From Lamellibrachia satsuma (lineage: Eukaryota > Annelida > Polychaeta > Sabellida > Siboglinidae): a stretch of DNA of 64,000 bases. Positions 1 to 13,956 of this stretch are shown in pieces (positions within the stretch are counted from its first letter, which is position 1; each line of letters starts with the position of its first letter). The stretch is taken from positions 3,345,501-3,409,500 of the forward strand of contig BSQZ01000029.1 of assembly GCA_033239005.1 (NCBI GenBank). The letters are read 5' to 3'. The translations under genes and the position numbers were made by a program. The notes beneath the pieces were generated by a model. It was not told the DNA's origin. It did not search any database and was given only the letters and a program-made list of their open reading frames with translations.

Positions 1-540
1 TTCATTATTGGCAGTGAGATGATCTGTTCTCCATGACATTTGGGCAACTCGTACAGTGATTTACTTAATCTTTTTGGACTGCCCTAGGAATATTTGCGTA
101 TCATTAGGCATTGCCTTCCCTCTTGTCATTCTCTCTTACATCGATCCCTCTGTTGTAAATACAGACTGAGCTGTTTGTCCGCTGCCCTGAATTCATGGGA
201 CTGTATGAGTCACTGTATACGCCATCTGTTGGCATGGTTACCTGTGGGTACCTGCCCAATCCAGGATGGCTGCTGGCACTAGCAGGCTATTTTTATAACT
301 GCCATATGTGAGTGTAGAGTTACCTGCAGTGCAGTTTGTTTACAGTGTCCCAGATAAAACAGATCTCCCATTCCCTGGCTGCTGGGAAAGTGAAAGATGA
401 GGCATGGTGCCTGGTGGCAGCCTCATGAGGCACATTACTCACTATGCACTCACATCACATTACTCATCACATGACTGACCCTTATTGCGGTGTTGATATT
501 AATACATTGCGGTGTTGATATTTATGAGTGCACAACAATG

Positions 541-590
<50 letters not shown>
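541..590. repeat. (TGCG)n microsatellite
   Basis: About 12 copies of a 4-bp TGCG unit. The alternating purine-pyrimidine sequence can adopt Z-DNA. The open frame across it gives only an ACVR repeat peptide. Confidence 0.97.
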
Positions 591-591
<1 letters not shown>

Positions 592-3500
592 ATGGAAGTA
601 TGTGGTAATTTAGGTGCCTCTGTAGGCACAAAACTTTACATTAGAACTAGCAGGTTGCTGCTTGAGCTAATCATAAAGTTGAACATCCAGGATTTGAAAC
701 AAACCACCAGTAGGCTGTTGCCAACAATACTGTGTCATGTTGCCTCAGTTAACCTAAGGCTACACATGTTAAGGTTATCTGTGTGGAACCCCTCATGCAG
801 CTAGTACAAAGTTTCTTCAGATTGCTTTTTTGATCAACTAGTTTCGAACTTGTTTCATTGAACATTGATTGACATGTGTCACAAAACCACAGTGGCATTG
901 AATATTCACTTGGCTGTCTACCCAGAACACAGTCCCATTGAAAGTGTAGCCTGATATCAATCTAGACTAGCTGCACTCCCTGGTGACTCACTGATCATCA
1001 GATATCAGGTTTGTACTTGTTGTTATACTGGGTTGTTTTCATTAAGATTCCAGTAATTGCCAGAGCCATTAATACAAGGCCTTATCTCAAGAATAAGCCA
1101 TTTGCCAGAATCATATCCAGCTAGACTGTGTGTGTGCATGTGTGTGCCTGCTTGCATGGCTGCATGCATGTGTGCCTGTGTGCAGATAGTGCACCCAGCC
1201 AATCAATACATTAACACTGTGATAAAGCATTCAGGTTGAATATAGGCCAAGTTAGCAGTGCCTCATGCACTAGCTGGAACATGCATCAGGCTGGTCAAAT
1301 TAAATTATCATGGCATTGTCAGATGCCACAATGCCTGTCAACAAGACAGTGGCATTACCAATGTGTTAGTCACAATTTGTGGACAAGTGTGTATGTCAAG
1401 TCGATGCTGGCCTGTATCTGGGACCAGGGCAGCTACCTACTAGATTTCTTGCTTGTTCCTCCTCGTACTGGATGGTGTGGTGACAATAATCCATCATAAT
1501 GTTGTACTTTGACCTTAGAAATAACATGAATATTTATTCATTAACATTATATAACATTATTATACATTAACAATTTATGAATGGAAACAGTTTTCTACTA
1601 AGACATTTTCCAGATCTGATGTTACAGTTTCAGATTTATGGTATTTAGGTACACTGGTATTTAGTTAACATGTCTGTATGGGGATTTTGACAAACATTCG
1701 GTGAAACCTCCCATCCTTAGGGCTGAGTTGTTTATATTTACCATTGCTAGTGTAGAGCTGTTCTCTACCTGGGAGAAGATTGATGGCTTGTCAGGCAAGG
1801 ATATTTTAGTTTTGACTTCCATCTATATTTATAGGTGTGATTATGATGCACTGGAACTGACCATAAAGTGTGGCCCACTAGGTTATTACAACATTTAGCA
1901 GCAGGGATGATGACAGTGCCCTTACCCAGTACCCTGTGTGTTGTGTCTGTCTTGTCAGTTTTGAGTCAGGTTTAATGGTTTCTGAGGTAATAACTGGTGT
2001 TAGATGAGAGGGGCAATGTCCAGTTGGTCTGGCCACAAGCCACTGGAATGGTAATTTTGCAAGACCAATGGACATATTTCAACCGGGGTCTGTGAAAACA
2101 CTGTAGGAAGCCAGAGAATACATCATGCGTTTTATCTGCTGGCACATGTGCACAAGACTCCATTATCTAACAATAATTTGTTGAACAAGATAGCTTCTGT
2201 TCTCATTTTAGATTTCCCAGTGGACACTTTGATGTGCACCAGAAATTTTTTTTGCAAATTCACCAGTGCAAGTAATTTATTTCTAATTATATTTCCCACA
2301 TTTCATGGCTATTTTTTAAATGAACTCACTATGCAATAATGGTAATTATCCTGTTATGAACTAGAATCATGATTACATAAATGTGCTCTATTAAAAATAT
2401 GCATGCTTCATTTGTCTAGATTGATACAGATGTGACAATCAATAGTGGCACATATCTGTGGAGGTCCATATTTATTATCATTTACTAATGGGTGACCCAC
2501 CACATTGTATGTTTAACCCCCATACCTATCACTGACAGCACCACACAGTATCTAGGCCACTGACCCAGTACTTGGCCATTTTTCATATGGGAGCGCAGTG
2601 ACCTTTAGTTGTGTAAAGAGGCCAGTGCACAATGCACCAGCAAACAGCATTTTAAAATTAAACCAGTGAACCCAAAACTCATTGATCACTGTAGTTAGTG
2701 AGTCATGGTTCTGAGGTCACGTCCATGGAACCACGTATGGAGATTGTGTCCACCTAGATAACCTTGGTACTGTTGTTGTTCCGACAATGTGGAGGGCAGC
2801 TGCATGCTTTCCTTAGCTGTTGGTTCTTTAGGAGGTAAATTAGGATCAACAGAAATAATTAGCCCGGGAAGGTCTTCCAGTGCAGATGCCATTCCTCAGC
2901 CTATTTCACTGGTTTGTGTAGTTCTCTAATGTGAAGTTTGATCAAAATAAAAAAAATTGAATTGTATGGCATTGTAAAGTCATGAGATTGCTGATGATTG
3001 TCCTTGACTACATTGTGTATGAGGCAGGGATGGGAATACAGAGCTAGCATGTGACAACTGACAGAAATATTGATCCAGTCTCCTGCCTCAATCCATCAGG
3101 CTCACTCTTAGGTGGTCACCAGGGATACGCTACCCTGCACTTGGCAGTTGCATCAATTTGATAATGTCACATCGATTTAGTAATGGCATAGGAGAGTAGG
3201 TGCTCCAGTAAGAGAACTGTCACTCACAGCTGTCATTTGACAATTGCTATCAACTGTATTATCTACAAAAATGCATGCTCTCTTTTATGTATCATCCACA
3301 CGAGGGATGCTTTGATCATTTCCGTGCAAATTTGCAGTAGAATTTGTGTAAATTGACTTTTGCTAATCTTGTATTGATTGAAGTTGATGTAGATCGTCCT
3401 TTCTCAGGTCACCCAATTAAGCCAATTGTCACAGTGTGTCCAGTCCATAGTCATATTGACTTTCTGTCATTCACCAAACTACGTATCGTATCCCTGGGTT

Positions 3501-4010
3501 AACTTGCTAGCCACATATTACATTCCAAATATTGCCATGTGTGAATCACTAAAACTTATATGAAAGTCTCTCGATTTTGCCTTTGAATTTGGCTTTTGGA
3601 AGAGAGTAAACTTCAAAATTGGACATAACAGCCAGTGATTGTTAAATTTGTTGCATTTTAGATCAGTCAAAATGTAAGGCTTATATCTATTGTTCTCAGG
3701 ACTGGACAATGCCACAGAGGACCCTTTTATTCCCAGCTCAGCTTTTTATGCCTACCAAGTCAGTGAAAGTACCTGGTTAGTGCCACAGTGGCATTTCACT
3801 TCAACTATACATGAGCTCAACCAATTCATATCAACCTATTAATACCAGCAGGCTGTTTATGTGGTATAATGGGCCCCTATTGTATGTAATTACACATGCA
3901 TGGTTCATGGCCAGTGCCTATGTAAGATTGATCCCATCTTGTGTTCAATGGAGTGATTGGCTGCGTTGGTAATGCTGAGCTGACATCAGCTTAAGGTGTA
4001 CTTGCATGAA

Positions 4011-5143
4011 CTCCTCACTGAGGGCTAGGCTGTATTCTCAGCAGGGAGCTTAAGGTATACCCCATGTACTCCTCACTGAGGGCTAGGCTGTATTCTCACC
4101 AGGGAGCTTAAGGTGTACCCCATGTACTCCTCACTGAGGGCTAGACTGTATTCTCAGCAGGGAGCTTAAGGTGTACCCCATGTACTCACTGAAGGCTAGG
4201 CTGTATTCTCAGCAGGGAGCTTAATGTGTACCCCATGTACTCCTCACTGAGGGCTAGGCTGTATTCTCAGCAGGGAGCTTAATGTGTACCCCATGTACTC
4301 CTCACTGAGGGCTAGGCTGTATTCTCAGCAGGGATCTTAAGGTGTACCCCATGTACTCCTCACTGAGGGCTAGGCTGTATTCTCAGCAGGGATCTTAAGG
4401 TGTACCCCATGTACTCACTGAGGGCTAGGCTGTATTCTCAGCAGGGAGCTTAATGTGTACCCCATGTACTCCTCACTGAGGGCTAGGCTGTATTCTCAGC
4501 AGGGAGCTTAATGTGTACCCCATGTACTCCTCACTGAGGGCTAGGCTGTATTCTCAGCAGGGAGCTTAAGGTGTACCCCATGTACTCCTCACTGAGGGCT
4601 AGGCTGTATTCTCAGCAGGGAGCTTAAGGTGTACCCCATGTACTCCTCACTGAGGGCTAGGCTGTATTCTCAGCAGGGATCTTAAGGTGTACCCCATGTA
4701 CTCACTGAGGGCTAGGCTGTATTCTCAGCAGGGAGCTTAATGTGTACCCCATGTACTCCTCACTGAGGGCTAGGCTGTATTCTCAGCAGGGAGCTTAATG
4801 TGTACCCCATGTACTCCTCACTGAGGGCTAGGCTGTATTCTCAGCAGGGAGCTTAAGGTGTACCCCATGTACTCCTCACTGAGGGCTAGGCTGTATTCTC
4901 AGCAGGGAGCTTAAGGTGTACCCCATGTACTCCTCACTGAGGGCTAGGCTGTATTCTCAGCAGGGATCTTAATGTGTACCCCATGTACTCCTCACTGAGG
5001 GCTAGGCTGTATTCTCAGCAGGGAGCTTAAGGTGTACCACATGTACTCCTCACTGAGGGCTAGGCTGTATTCTCAGCAGGGAGCTTAAGGTGTACCACAT
5101 GTACTCATCACTGAGGGCTAGGCTGTATTCTCAGCAGGGAGCT
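4011..5143. repeat. 58-bp minisatellite, about 20 units, with higher-order structure
   Basis: Units begin CTCCTCACTGAGGGCTAGGC and run to CCCCATGTA. Most are 58 bp; three are 55-bp variants in which CTCCTCACTG is shortened to CTCACTG. Diagnostic variants (GGAGCT or GGATCT; TTAAGG or TTAATG) recur in order. The short units begin 229 and 287 bp apart, so blocks of 4 and 5 units have been duplicated. A degenerate half unit precedes the array at about 3976. Confidence 0.97.
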
Positions 5144-5660
5144 ATCAAATTGTTCTTCTCCGGGTTTTGCATGTCAGCACTATATTGCCTGTAATAATTT
5201 CGTACTAGCATTTTGTTTTTATTTTACATGTCTATTTCCAATTCATTTTACCATTATTTAGTTGGAATGCTCTCGCATATGATGAGCAAGTTAATTAAAA
5301 AATCTTTAGTAACTAATACTAATATGTAGACATGTTCTAAAAGAGGATCACATATTTTTCATAAAGGCACTTTTCCAAATGTATACAATTTGGTCTAAAA
5401 AATTCAGGTGTCCTTTTTTATCTTTTACAAATCGTAAAGTATATCTAAAATATGTTAACAAAAATACAACACTTATGAAATGATTGTTATGGCATTGATT
5501 GAAATGAATATAACTTGAACTCCAACACCTGTCTGTACACCGTGATACTTCATCAAACAATATACAAGTTCTGTACTCTCACATATAGAACACCACAGAT
5601 ATACACACATAAACATGCAAGTCATTCACAGGCATGCATTGACACTAATATAAGGGGACT

Positions 5661-5665
5661 GTGTG

Positions 5666-5712
<47 letters not shown>

Positions 5713-5714
5713 AC
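5661..5714. repeat. (GTGC)n microsatellite
   Basis: About 12 tandem GTGC/GCGT units, the same motif as at 541-590. The translated ACVR repeat is not a protein signal. Confidence 0.97.
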
Positions 5715-7756
5715 ACATTGTGAAGTGTTAGCATACTTGTGTACTGGAGAGAGGTTTGTGGTTGCAGCTATGTTTACTTGTGCCTGAGCTGTACCCTAAG
5801 AGACCATCCACTAGGACTATTTATCCCACTGTCCCCTTATCAGTGTCAACAGAGTTGTGTCTGTCCTTCTTATACAGGTATAGATGTCTACAGTCAGACC
5901 ACTAGAAATGTCTTGACACACATTAAGCTGGCTTCACTGTAAATAAGTGCAGAAAGTTTGACCTCTTAGTAGGTCAAGTTCTTGTCCACATAAGCGTTGT
6001 TTGTATTGGGTCAACAAGATCATCACATGAGTGTACAGTATTGTTATTGTTGATAGGTCAGTTTACATTTTGTTCAGTTCATTGTCACTAAAGGTGTATG
6101 AGATACAGTGCCTCAGCTGGTCTGCTGATATAATCTGTATGTTAGATTAATTCATTATCATGCTGTGGAAAGAAGGTAGTGTGTAGTACTTCTTTTCTTG
6201 TTGCCCGTATCAGTTGACATGTGCCTGGATAATAGTGTACCCTTTTGATATCTGTCATTGGTGGCCTTCATTCTATTTAGTGTGTCATGGCTTCCAAGGA
6301 ACTTGGTGCTAGTTGTAAACATGCCACTTTCACAGTGCATTGGCACACAAAGTGTTCCAGGCTAGACCCATCATGGCAGTGATTGATATTGTCTTGGCGA
6401 GATCAATACACCAACGCAAATCAGAATTAATGTGCAGAATAACTGGGAATTGTGTAGGTTTGATATTCCTGTGGACATTGAATGCTGAGTGGACAATTTG
6501 AATGAACTGGCCTGGAGTCTTTATCAATGGTTGCCCAATAACCACTCCTTATCAGCATAATCAGGCCCACTAATGAACCTGGGGATTGGAGGCTGGGGAC
6601 TTCTCCAGTGGAGGTCTCTTGCAGTGGATTAGTGCATATTCATGCTCCCAAACTCAGGATCTTGATTGCTTGGGCAACTTCAATTGACAAGTGCAACTGT
6701 TGAAAACAGGGTTTCTAGGTGCAATCCCTGGTGCAAATCCCATAGGTGATGTTGTAATTAACTACAGAAAACTAGGTTTAATTTCCCAGGAGAGTAGGAT
6801 GCATGTTTACTGATTCTCAATAAATTTCTCATATTGCTGCTTTGCATCTGCAATTTGCAGAAATAGAGTTTGTACATGTCTTTACATAATTTGTTTACAT
6901 TTCAAACACTACACAAGATAGAGTGAAAGTAGACATGTTTCAACTATGTTCATACATCTGCATGCACAGAGAACATGGACACAAGATGTTTCAATAACAC
7001 TAGCATTTCTATGCATCTAGTTTTTGCAATAGGCTGATGAATGAAATGCAAACATCAAAATGTTCTGTTAAGAAGCCAGCCAACATGATGGATGGTAATT
7101 GTTAAGTCAACAATGAATGGTTTGATCAGGTCATTTTTCACAGTAGTGGATCCAGGGTCATGCTGGCTTTGAAGGGGCCCATGATGATTTATCAGGGATG
7201 CTTTAAAGTTGAGCCCAAATGTAGCTACTCCTGATTTATATGCTTTAGTTATTCTTAATTTACACACAATGTATTGAGGTAAAAGAAAATTGTTGAGTTT
7301 GTCATGTGCATCTGTAAAAATCATCCACTAGACTATTATATATTATATACAGACCATGTCTAGTCGATATATGAAGCAATCAGAGAACATTATCGGTTAG
7401 TAATGTTGTCATCTGTCATGCATGGGTGTGATGTAATACAGTGTGTTGTGTCATTACCTATGATAGCCACACAGATGTGCATATCCAGTTCACAACCATG
7501 ATCCAGATGAAAGTCAGCCAAGTATCAGTGCCCAATGCCTTTTATGGGTGACAGTTGAAATAAACATAGAAGGTAAGGATGCTTTCCACTGACCAGTGGA
7601 GGCCTCCTAGTGCCTTTCTTTGTTGACCTGCTCCAGAAAACCGATAGCCTGGTGTCCATGGCAGCTTGACTAGTGTTGAAAGGAATGCCAAGTAGCTCCA
7701 GATTGTCCAAATAGATGCTTCTGCCTCAGCACATAATGCACAACATCTCTGCCTGT

Positions 7757-8318
7757 GTTAGTGGAATCCTCTGTTTGGTGTTAGTGAGACACCTCTGGTT
7801 GGTGTTAGTGAGAAACCTCTGTTTGGTGTTAGTGAGAAACCTCTGTTTGGTGTTAGTGAGACACCTCTGGTTGGTGTTAGTGAGAAACCTCTGTTTAGTG
7901 TTATTGGGAAACCTCTGTTTGGTGTTAGTGAGACACCTCTGGTTGGTGTTAGTGAGACACCTCTGGTTGGTGTTAGTGAGAAACCTCTGTTTGGTGTTAG
8001 TGTGAAACCTCTGTTTGGTGTTAGTGAGAAACCTCTGTTTGGTGTTAGTGAGAAACCTCTGTTTGGTGTTAGTGAGACACCTGGTTGGTGTTAGTGAGAA
8101 ACCTCTTTTTCGTGTTAGTGAGAAACCTATGTTTGGTGTTAGTGAGAAACCTATGTTTCGTGTTAGTGAGAAACCTCTGTTTGGTGTTAGTAAGAAACCT
8201 ATGTTTGGTGTTAGTGAGAAACCTATGTTTCGTGTTAGTGAGAAACCTCTGTTTGGTGTTAGTAAGAAACCTATGTTTCGTGTTAGTGAGAAACCTATGT
8301 TTGGTGTTAGTGAGAAAC
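7757..8318. repeat. 24-bp minisatellite, about 23 units
   Basis: Unit GTTAGTGAGAAACCTCTG followed by TTTGGT. Because 24 is a multiple of 3, frames stay open on both strands and give 8-residue peptide repeats. Variants (GAGACACC, CTATG, TTTCGT, GTAAG) cluster in blocks, which suggests local unit duplication. Confidence 0.97.
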
Positions 8319-10563
8319 AAGGCTGTTTCTGTAGCAGATGGTCACAGTGGTGTCATCAGGCATATTATAATGGTGACATTTGGTGCCTGTACTGGTCATC
8401 ATATTGACCATCTGGCTGGTTGACTGTTCCAGCTATGGCCTGTTCCAGCTGGTCAAACTGGCTGATGATGATGTATGATGGGTCAGCCTGTAATAGAAAT
8501 GTCCAGTTAACCTGTCACACTCTCAACTATAACCAGTTCACTGACAGTTCACTGGTCAGTTTGTCACTACAGACAGTGAGTGTTCAAAATACACACTAAT
8601 TTATTATTGGTTTATTGGTCAAGCAAGATTGCTACATGGTGATATAATATTGGCACAAGGGTTTACTAGTTTGAAATATAAGATTGAATTATTAATTTCT
8701 TCAGAAGCATCAGTGAAATTTCTTTGAAAGTAACAAAGGAACAATATAGGATCACCTGCTCCTACCACCCAAATACAAATGAGTGTGCCCTTATAGCAGT
8801 TATATTGAAATGGTGACATTCATTGTGTTTACACAGTGAACTTCACTGAGCCAGTGAGAGTGATCACTGGGGGGGGGGTGCTTTGTGTGGCAGGTTGACC
8901 AGGCCTCTATGGCTTAGTCTCCATGGTGTGTTGCAGTGAGGGGTTGATCCTGTCACCAGCTGTAACTGTGTCATCTCACCCATATAGGCAAGATTGGGGT
9001 GGGTGGGGCTGCAAGTGCAATTTCACCCTCCTGTTCACCCTAAGGGATAATTGTTACACCCCCATGTATTAAACTAAACTATGTGTATTGTCTTTAATTA
9101 CATGGTGAAGTAATATGCTGCCTGAGACTACTATTATGTCAGTGACCTACCCATTGTTCAAACAGTTGCCATGTCATGTGTTGATTATACATGTATGGCC
9201 TTGGGGTAGAAACGGGCAACCTAAGAAGGCCCCAGGGTATGTTGTCTGTGACTGCAAGTTTTGATTTGTCAGGTGATATCAATCATGTTGAAATACTATT
9301 AAGTGAAAGGATCACCAACCACACAAATAGCCAGAGGTAAGGGTAAAAAACAAGATAGGAAAGAATTATAAAATTATTGTCAAAGCTGAAAGGAAGTAGT
9401 ATTCCATGTCACTGTCATATGCTGGGTTTGCAGTACTTTGACACAAGCAGTGCAAATCTAACGTAAACAAATGTATTGAAATGAAAACCCAGAACCACAA
9501 TTCATTGCTGTGTGGTGAAACAATTCATTGTCACTGTCCTCCATGAGTTTGTTGACAAGACATGAATGCTACTGTCATGTGGGGTGGGACAAGGAGGGCC
9601 TTGACCAGTTGAGAGTTGTTTACCAACACTGCCACCTTAGCATGCCTGAGTGCACGTGAAATCCAGTAGCTGAGTGGTCACTTGGTGATTATCTATGAAG
9701 CAAGGTGATGGGAGCCTGCAGAGTGCATTCATGACCTGTAGCCTGTGAGTGGCAGCCTAAATACTACTGCACTATCTCTATGGTGATAGTGATGTCACTG
9801 GCCAGATGGGATGCACAACCAACCAGCATAGATTTGACACCTGGGGCTGCCACTGGCCTTATTCAGAGATTTCAACAGCATTAACCCAATTCCAGCATTA
9901 GTCAACACATAGGGGATGTCAACAATAGGCATGTATGCTGGGAGTTTGCCCCAACAACAGCATTTCCCTTCCCAATTGGTTTTAAAAATAATTATGGATC
10001 GATTGTTGTGATTAGAGGCTTACAAACATTGTTTATTATCCTGAGAGAAAGTAGAACACTTTGCCCCGCCCACTAACCCTAGTGAGTGGTCCTATTTATG
10101 ACTGTGGTTTGCCAGGTGTCTTACGCTTGCTGGTAAACCACAGTGAAGGTCAGAGTATCCAAAAGCATCCAAAGTCTGCATACATCATTTACAGGCTCTA
10201 TTCCTAGGGTGTCACCGCAATTTTATTCCAGCACTTCAGGTAATGGAAAAGATACCCTTTGCAGCTGTCACTTCCCACTTCCAGTAATCTTGCGCAACTT
10301 TAGACAGTTGTAGGCCAAGGACACTGTCTTTGTATAAACAGATGTTAATGAGGTCAAGTGTGGTGTAAAAATGTTAATGTTTTTGCAGTGTAAGATTGAT
10401 TGATTGCACTAAGTGTGCACACAAGTAATTTGTTTAGCTGACCAGGCTGGGCTGTTTCAGTTTGACTAGGTTGTACAAATATTGATGGAAAATTACAATG
10501 TGACCTGGCATTGTATTTTGAAATACAGCATACTTTGTTTTGCAAAGGTAGTAAGACAATCAG
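8319..10563. other. Unique non-coding stretch inside the presumed intron
   Basis: No repeat array or recognisable exon was seen. A run of nine G residues lies at about 8870. A CpG-poor composition continues throughout. Confidence 0.5.
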
Positions 10564-11402
10564 ATGGCATTGCACTGGGTGGCAGTGGTGCACATTCTGC
10601 CAAACATTGCACTGGTTGGCAGACGTGTTCAGTCTGTCAAACATAGCACAGGATGGCAGTGGTGCACAGTCTGTCAAACATTGCACAGGGTGGCAGTGAC
10701 ACACAGTTTGCCAAAAATTGCATTGTGCCAGTGGTGCACAGTCTACCAAACATTGCACCAGGTGGCAGTGGTGCACAGTCTGCCAAACATTGCACTGGGT
10801 AGCAGTGGTGCAGTTTGTCAAACATTGCACTGGGTGGTAGTGGTGCACAATCTGCCAAACATTGCACTGGTTGGCAGTGGTGCACAGTCTGCCAAAAATT
10901 GCACTGGGTGGCAGTGGTACAGTTTGTCAAATATTGCACAGGCTGGCAGTGGTGCACATTCTGCCAGACATTGCACTAGGTGGCAGGGGTGCACAGTCTG
11001 CCAAACATTGCACTGGAGGGCAGTGGTGCACAGTCTGCCAAAAATTGCACTGGGTGGCAATGGTACAGTTTGTCAAATATTGCACAGGCTGGCAGTGGTG
11101 CACAGTCTGCCAGACATTGCACTAGGTGGCAGTAGTGCACAGTCTGCCAAACATTGCACTGGAGGGCAGTGGTGCACAGTCTGCCAAACATTGCACTGGT
11201 GGGCAGTGGTGCACAGTCTGCCAAACATTGCACTGAAGGGCATTAGTGCACAGTCTGTCAAACATTGCACTTGAGGGCAGTGCTGCACAGTCTGCCAAAC
11301 ATTGCACTGGTGGGCAGTGGTGCACAGTCTGCCAAACATTACACTGGTAGGCAGTGGTGCACAGTCTGCCAAACATTACACTGGTAGGCAGTGGTGCACA
11401 GT
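10564..11402. repeat. 37-bp minisatellite, about 22 units
   Basis: Unit built around GGCAGTGGTGCACAGTCTGC then CAAACATTGCACTGG. Some units are 34-35 bp with a GTACAGTTTGTCAAA variant. Several overlapping open frames on both strands (up to 236 codons) are by-products of the repeat. The GTGCAC palindrome and the TTGCAC/GTGCAA motif recur in each unit. Confidence 0.96.
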
Positions 11403-12254
11403 GTGTTCCATTTATTCAAGTAGATCATTCTCGCAGCTCTTATTGATTCTGCGACCCCCGTGGTCACTGACAAACAATGACAATGGAATATATATGTTAT
11501 CCCCTCGAGCAAACACCAGGCCATTGTCCGTGTCCAGTTTACCATGTCATCAACCATTGACCACTGGCATCTGCACTCATAACTTCCTAATCTTATCTCC
11601 TTCAGTGGGTAGCAGTAACTATAGTTTGATTTCTGTCTTTCTGGTCTCATTCTACACCCACTTTAGTTCAACTGTTTCCGATCATTGACCATTTCCGAAA
11701 CCTGTGAAATTTTTCCAAATCTTCACACAATTTCAACATCTCCTTTTTGTACTAGTGTTTATTCTAGTGATGATATAAATAAATTACACTAAAAATTTAC
11801 AGTTATTATGCACTGTATATCCCAGCAAAAACTATGTCAAATGCACTAACAATGTAAAATATATAAACGGGCATCATAACATACTCTAAAATATGTTCCT
11901 GTGTTAATTTCTGCAAAACATTGCCTTAGAACTGCATCATGGGAATGTTGTGAACAAATTATCAATATAAATATTTTATTAATACAGTTGCATCTATGCA
12001 GTCCCACAATCATTGTCACTAGCTAATTATGCATATCAAAGTAATTATAATGGCCAAAAAGCCATTATTGGCACTTCCCAATCTATAATAATCACCAGAG
12101 ACATGTATTAATAAATAGGCAATGGAGAGAAAATAGCCAGCTAAAACTTATGGGAGTATTTTGAACTGACTTGTTTACAGTTTAATGACTCTGTGCAATA
12201 TGTTATATATTTGTGTATGAGCAGTATGTGTGCATGTGAGTGCCAGTGTGCATT

Positions 12255-12642
12255 AGATTCCAGTCTGTTGAGAAGCCAGCCACTTATTGCTGTGACTGGA
12301 CCGAAGTGCCCAGTCTGTTGAGCAGCCAGCCAGCCAGCCTTCCATATTGCTGTGACTGGAGTGAGGTGTGCAGTGTGTTGAACAGCCAGCCAGCCATATT
12401 GCTGTGACTGGAGTGAGGGGCCCAGAGTGTGGAACAGCCAGCCAGCCATATTGCTGTGACTGGAGTGATGGGCCCAGTGTGTTGAACAGCCAGCCAGCCA
12501 TATTGATGTGACTGGAGTGAGGGGCCCAGTGTGTTGAACAGCCAGCCAGCCAGCCATATTGCTGTGACTGGAGTGAGGGGCCCAGTGTGTTGTACAGCCA
12601 GCCAGCCATATTGCTGTGACTGGAGTGAGGGGCCCAGTGTGT
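12255..12642. repeat. 52/56-bp minisatellite, about 7 units
   Basis: Unit contains (AGCC)2-4 then ATATTGCTGTGACTGGAGTG and GGGGCCCAGTGTGTTG. Length differences come from the number of AGCC tetramers, a repeat inside the repeat. It lies in the presumed intron. Confidence 0.95.
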
Positions 12643-13721
12643 TACAGTAGCTGCCTGACTAATGATGTGCCTGGTGCAATCACAGTCTGTATTCCTGATC
12701 AAACTATGACCAATGTCCAGCCTGGACATCCCGTTATCTTCTTTATCCAGCATTCTGCAATTCAAGATATAGATGATGATGATCACGCCTTATCTCACTG
12801 TCAGTCACATTTGATTAAATAAATGTAATTCTAAACACATAATGTGTTTTATCCACAGAGACTAGTGCGTACCATTTCAAGGTACTGAGTATTGTTGATG
12901 TTATTTGCTGGTAAAGCATCTGTCTGATCGACATGCAGTGTAGTGGTATGAGAAACACATTAGCAGCACTGAAACAGGTGTTTCAGACACGAAACAAATT
13001 TGCTTAAAATGGAAATCCTTGTGTGATTACTGCATGAGGTGGTTGTCAGTTAGTCATTTTTAGTCAATAGCTCCAGTATTTGATTCAGTAATAAATTGTT
13101 TCTGTGTTTAAGCACACAGTATATTTGCAATATTCAGAAATAAAAATGTGTATTTTTCTAGTAAAGAATATGATTATTGTCAGTTATAATTATATTGATT
13201 TTTCTTTATCAATTATACTGACTTTTTCTCTCAATACAAAGTTCAATTAAAATTACGTTTAACTGTTTCAATTACAATTATGGTGGTAATTAATTATAAT
13301 TACACAATTGTAATTGAACCCAGCCCATATTATTGCGAATGTATTTTGTTCAAATTCCTCATTTAGGATGTTGATTTGATGTGGAAATGAATATGAAGCA
13401 ATACAGTGTGCTCTGTTACTCAGGTGTCAGTTGGCTTGTAGTTGATATTGTGTTGTGTCTAAGCTTACAGTTTTCCTGCCACGTGCTAATGTTATTTTAC
13501 CCAAAACCCTTATCACCCAGCTCCTACTCTGACTTATTACCTTGCAGGCAACATCATCCTACCATTCTGTGTTTTGCATTCCGAAAACTGCTTGTTTGTT
13601 GACTTATCATGTAGTCTGTGTGAAGGCCTTAGATAGTGGACAACAGTTGACAGACTCATATGCCCTTGTGTATCTAATGTGAATCTAATATGAAAATGAA
13701 GTGTTTTATCAATGTGTCATG

Positions 13722-13942
13722 ATGTTGGGCTTGTGAATATGGACTGATGGTCATGTTGGGCTTGTGAATATGGACTGATGGTCATGTTGGGCTTGTGAAT
13801 ATGGACTGATGGTCATGTTGGGCTTGTGAATATGGACTGATGGTCATGTTGGGCTTGTGAATATGGACTGATGGTCATGTTGGGCTTGTGAATATGGACT
13901 GATGGTCATGTTGGGCTTGTGAATATGGACTGATGGTCATGT
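13722..13942. repeat. 31-bp minisatellite abutting the 3' splice site, about 7 units
   Basis: Near-perfect units of ATGTTGGGCTTGTGAATATG plus GACTGATGGTC. The array stops 14 bp before the AG acceptor at 13955-13956. Each unit carries CTGAT, which fits the animal branch-point consensus yUnAy. The last such A, at 13933, is 23 nt from the exon. Confidence 0.97.
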
Positions 13943-13956
13943 TCCTTGTGTTCCAG
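13943..13956 (+). promoter_or_regulatory. 3' splice acceptor of the terminal exon
   Basis: TTCCTTGTGTTCCAG is a short pyrimidine-rich tract ending in AG, immediately followed by an uninterrupted coding frame. The candidate branch-point adenosine at 13933 lies in the last copy of the adjacent minisatellite. Confidence 0.7.

Larger units (their letters stand above)
1..13956 (+). other. Presumed intronic or transcribed region upstream of the terminal exon
   Basis: No convincing exon can be seen before 13957. The stretch is AT-moderate and visibly poor in CpG with many TG and CA steps, unlike the sequence beyond about 15 kb. It contains five minisatellites and two CGTG tracts, listed separately; the unique sequence between them (1-540, 591-4010, 5144-5660, 5715-7756, 8319-10563, 11403-12254, 12643-13721) shows no domain I recognise. 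Short open frames such as 2695-2892 on the minus strand are at chance length. Because it ends at a good 3' splice site it is read as intron, possibly several introns with exons too short or diverged to recognise. No bHLH exon was found, so the start of the gene probably lies outside the window. Confidence 0.5.
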
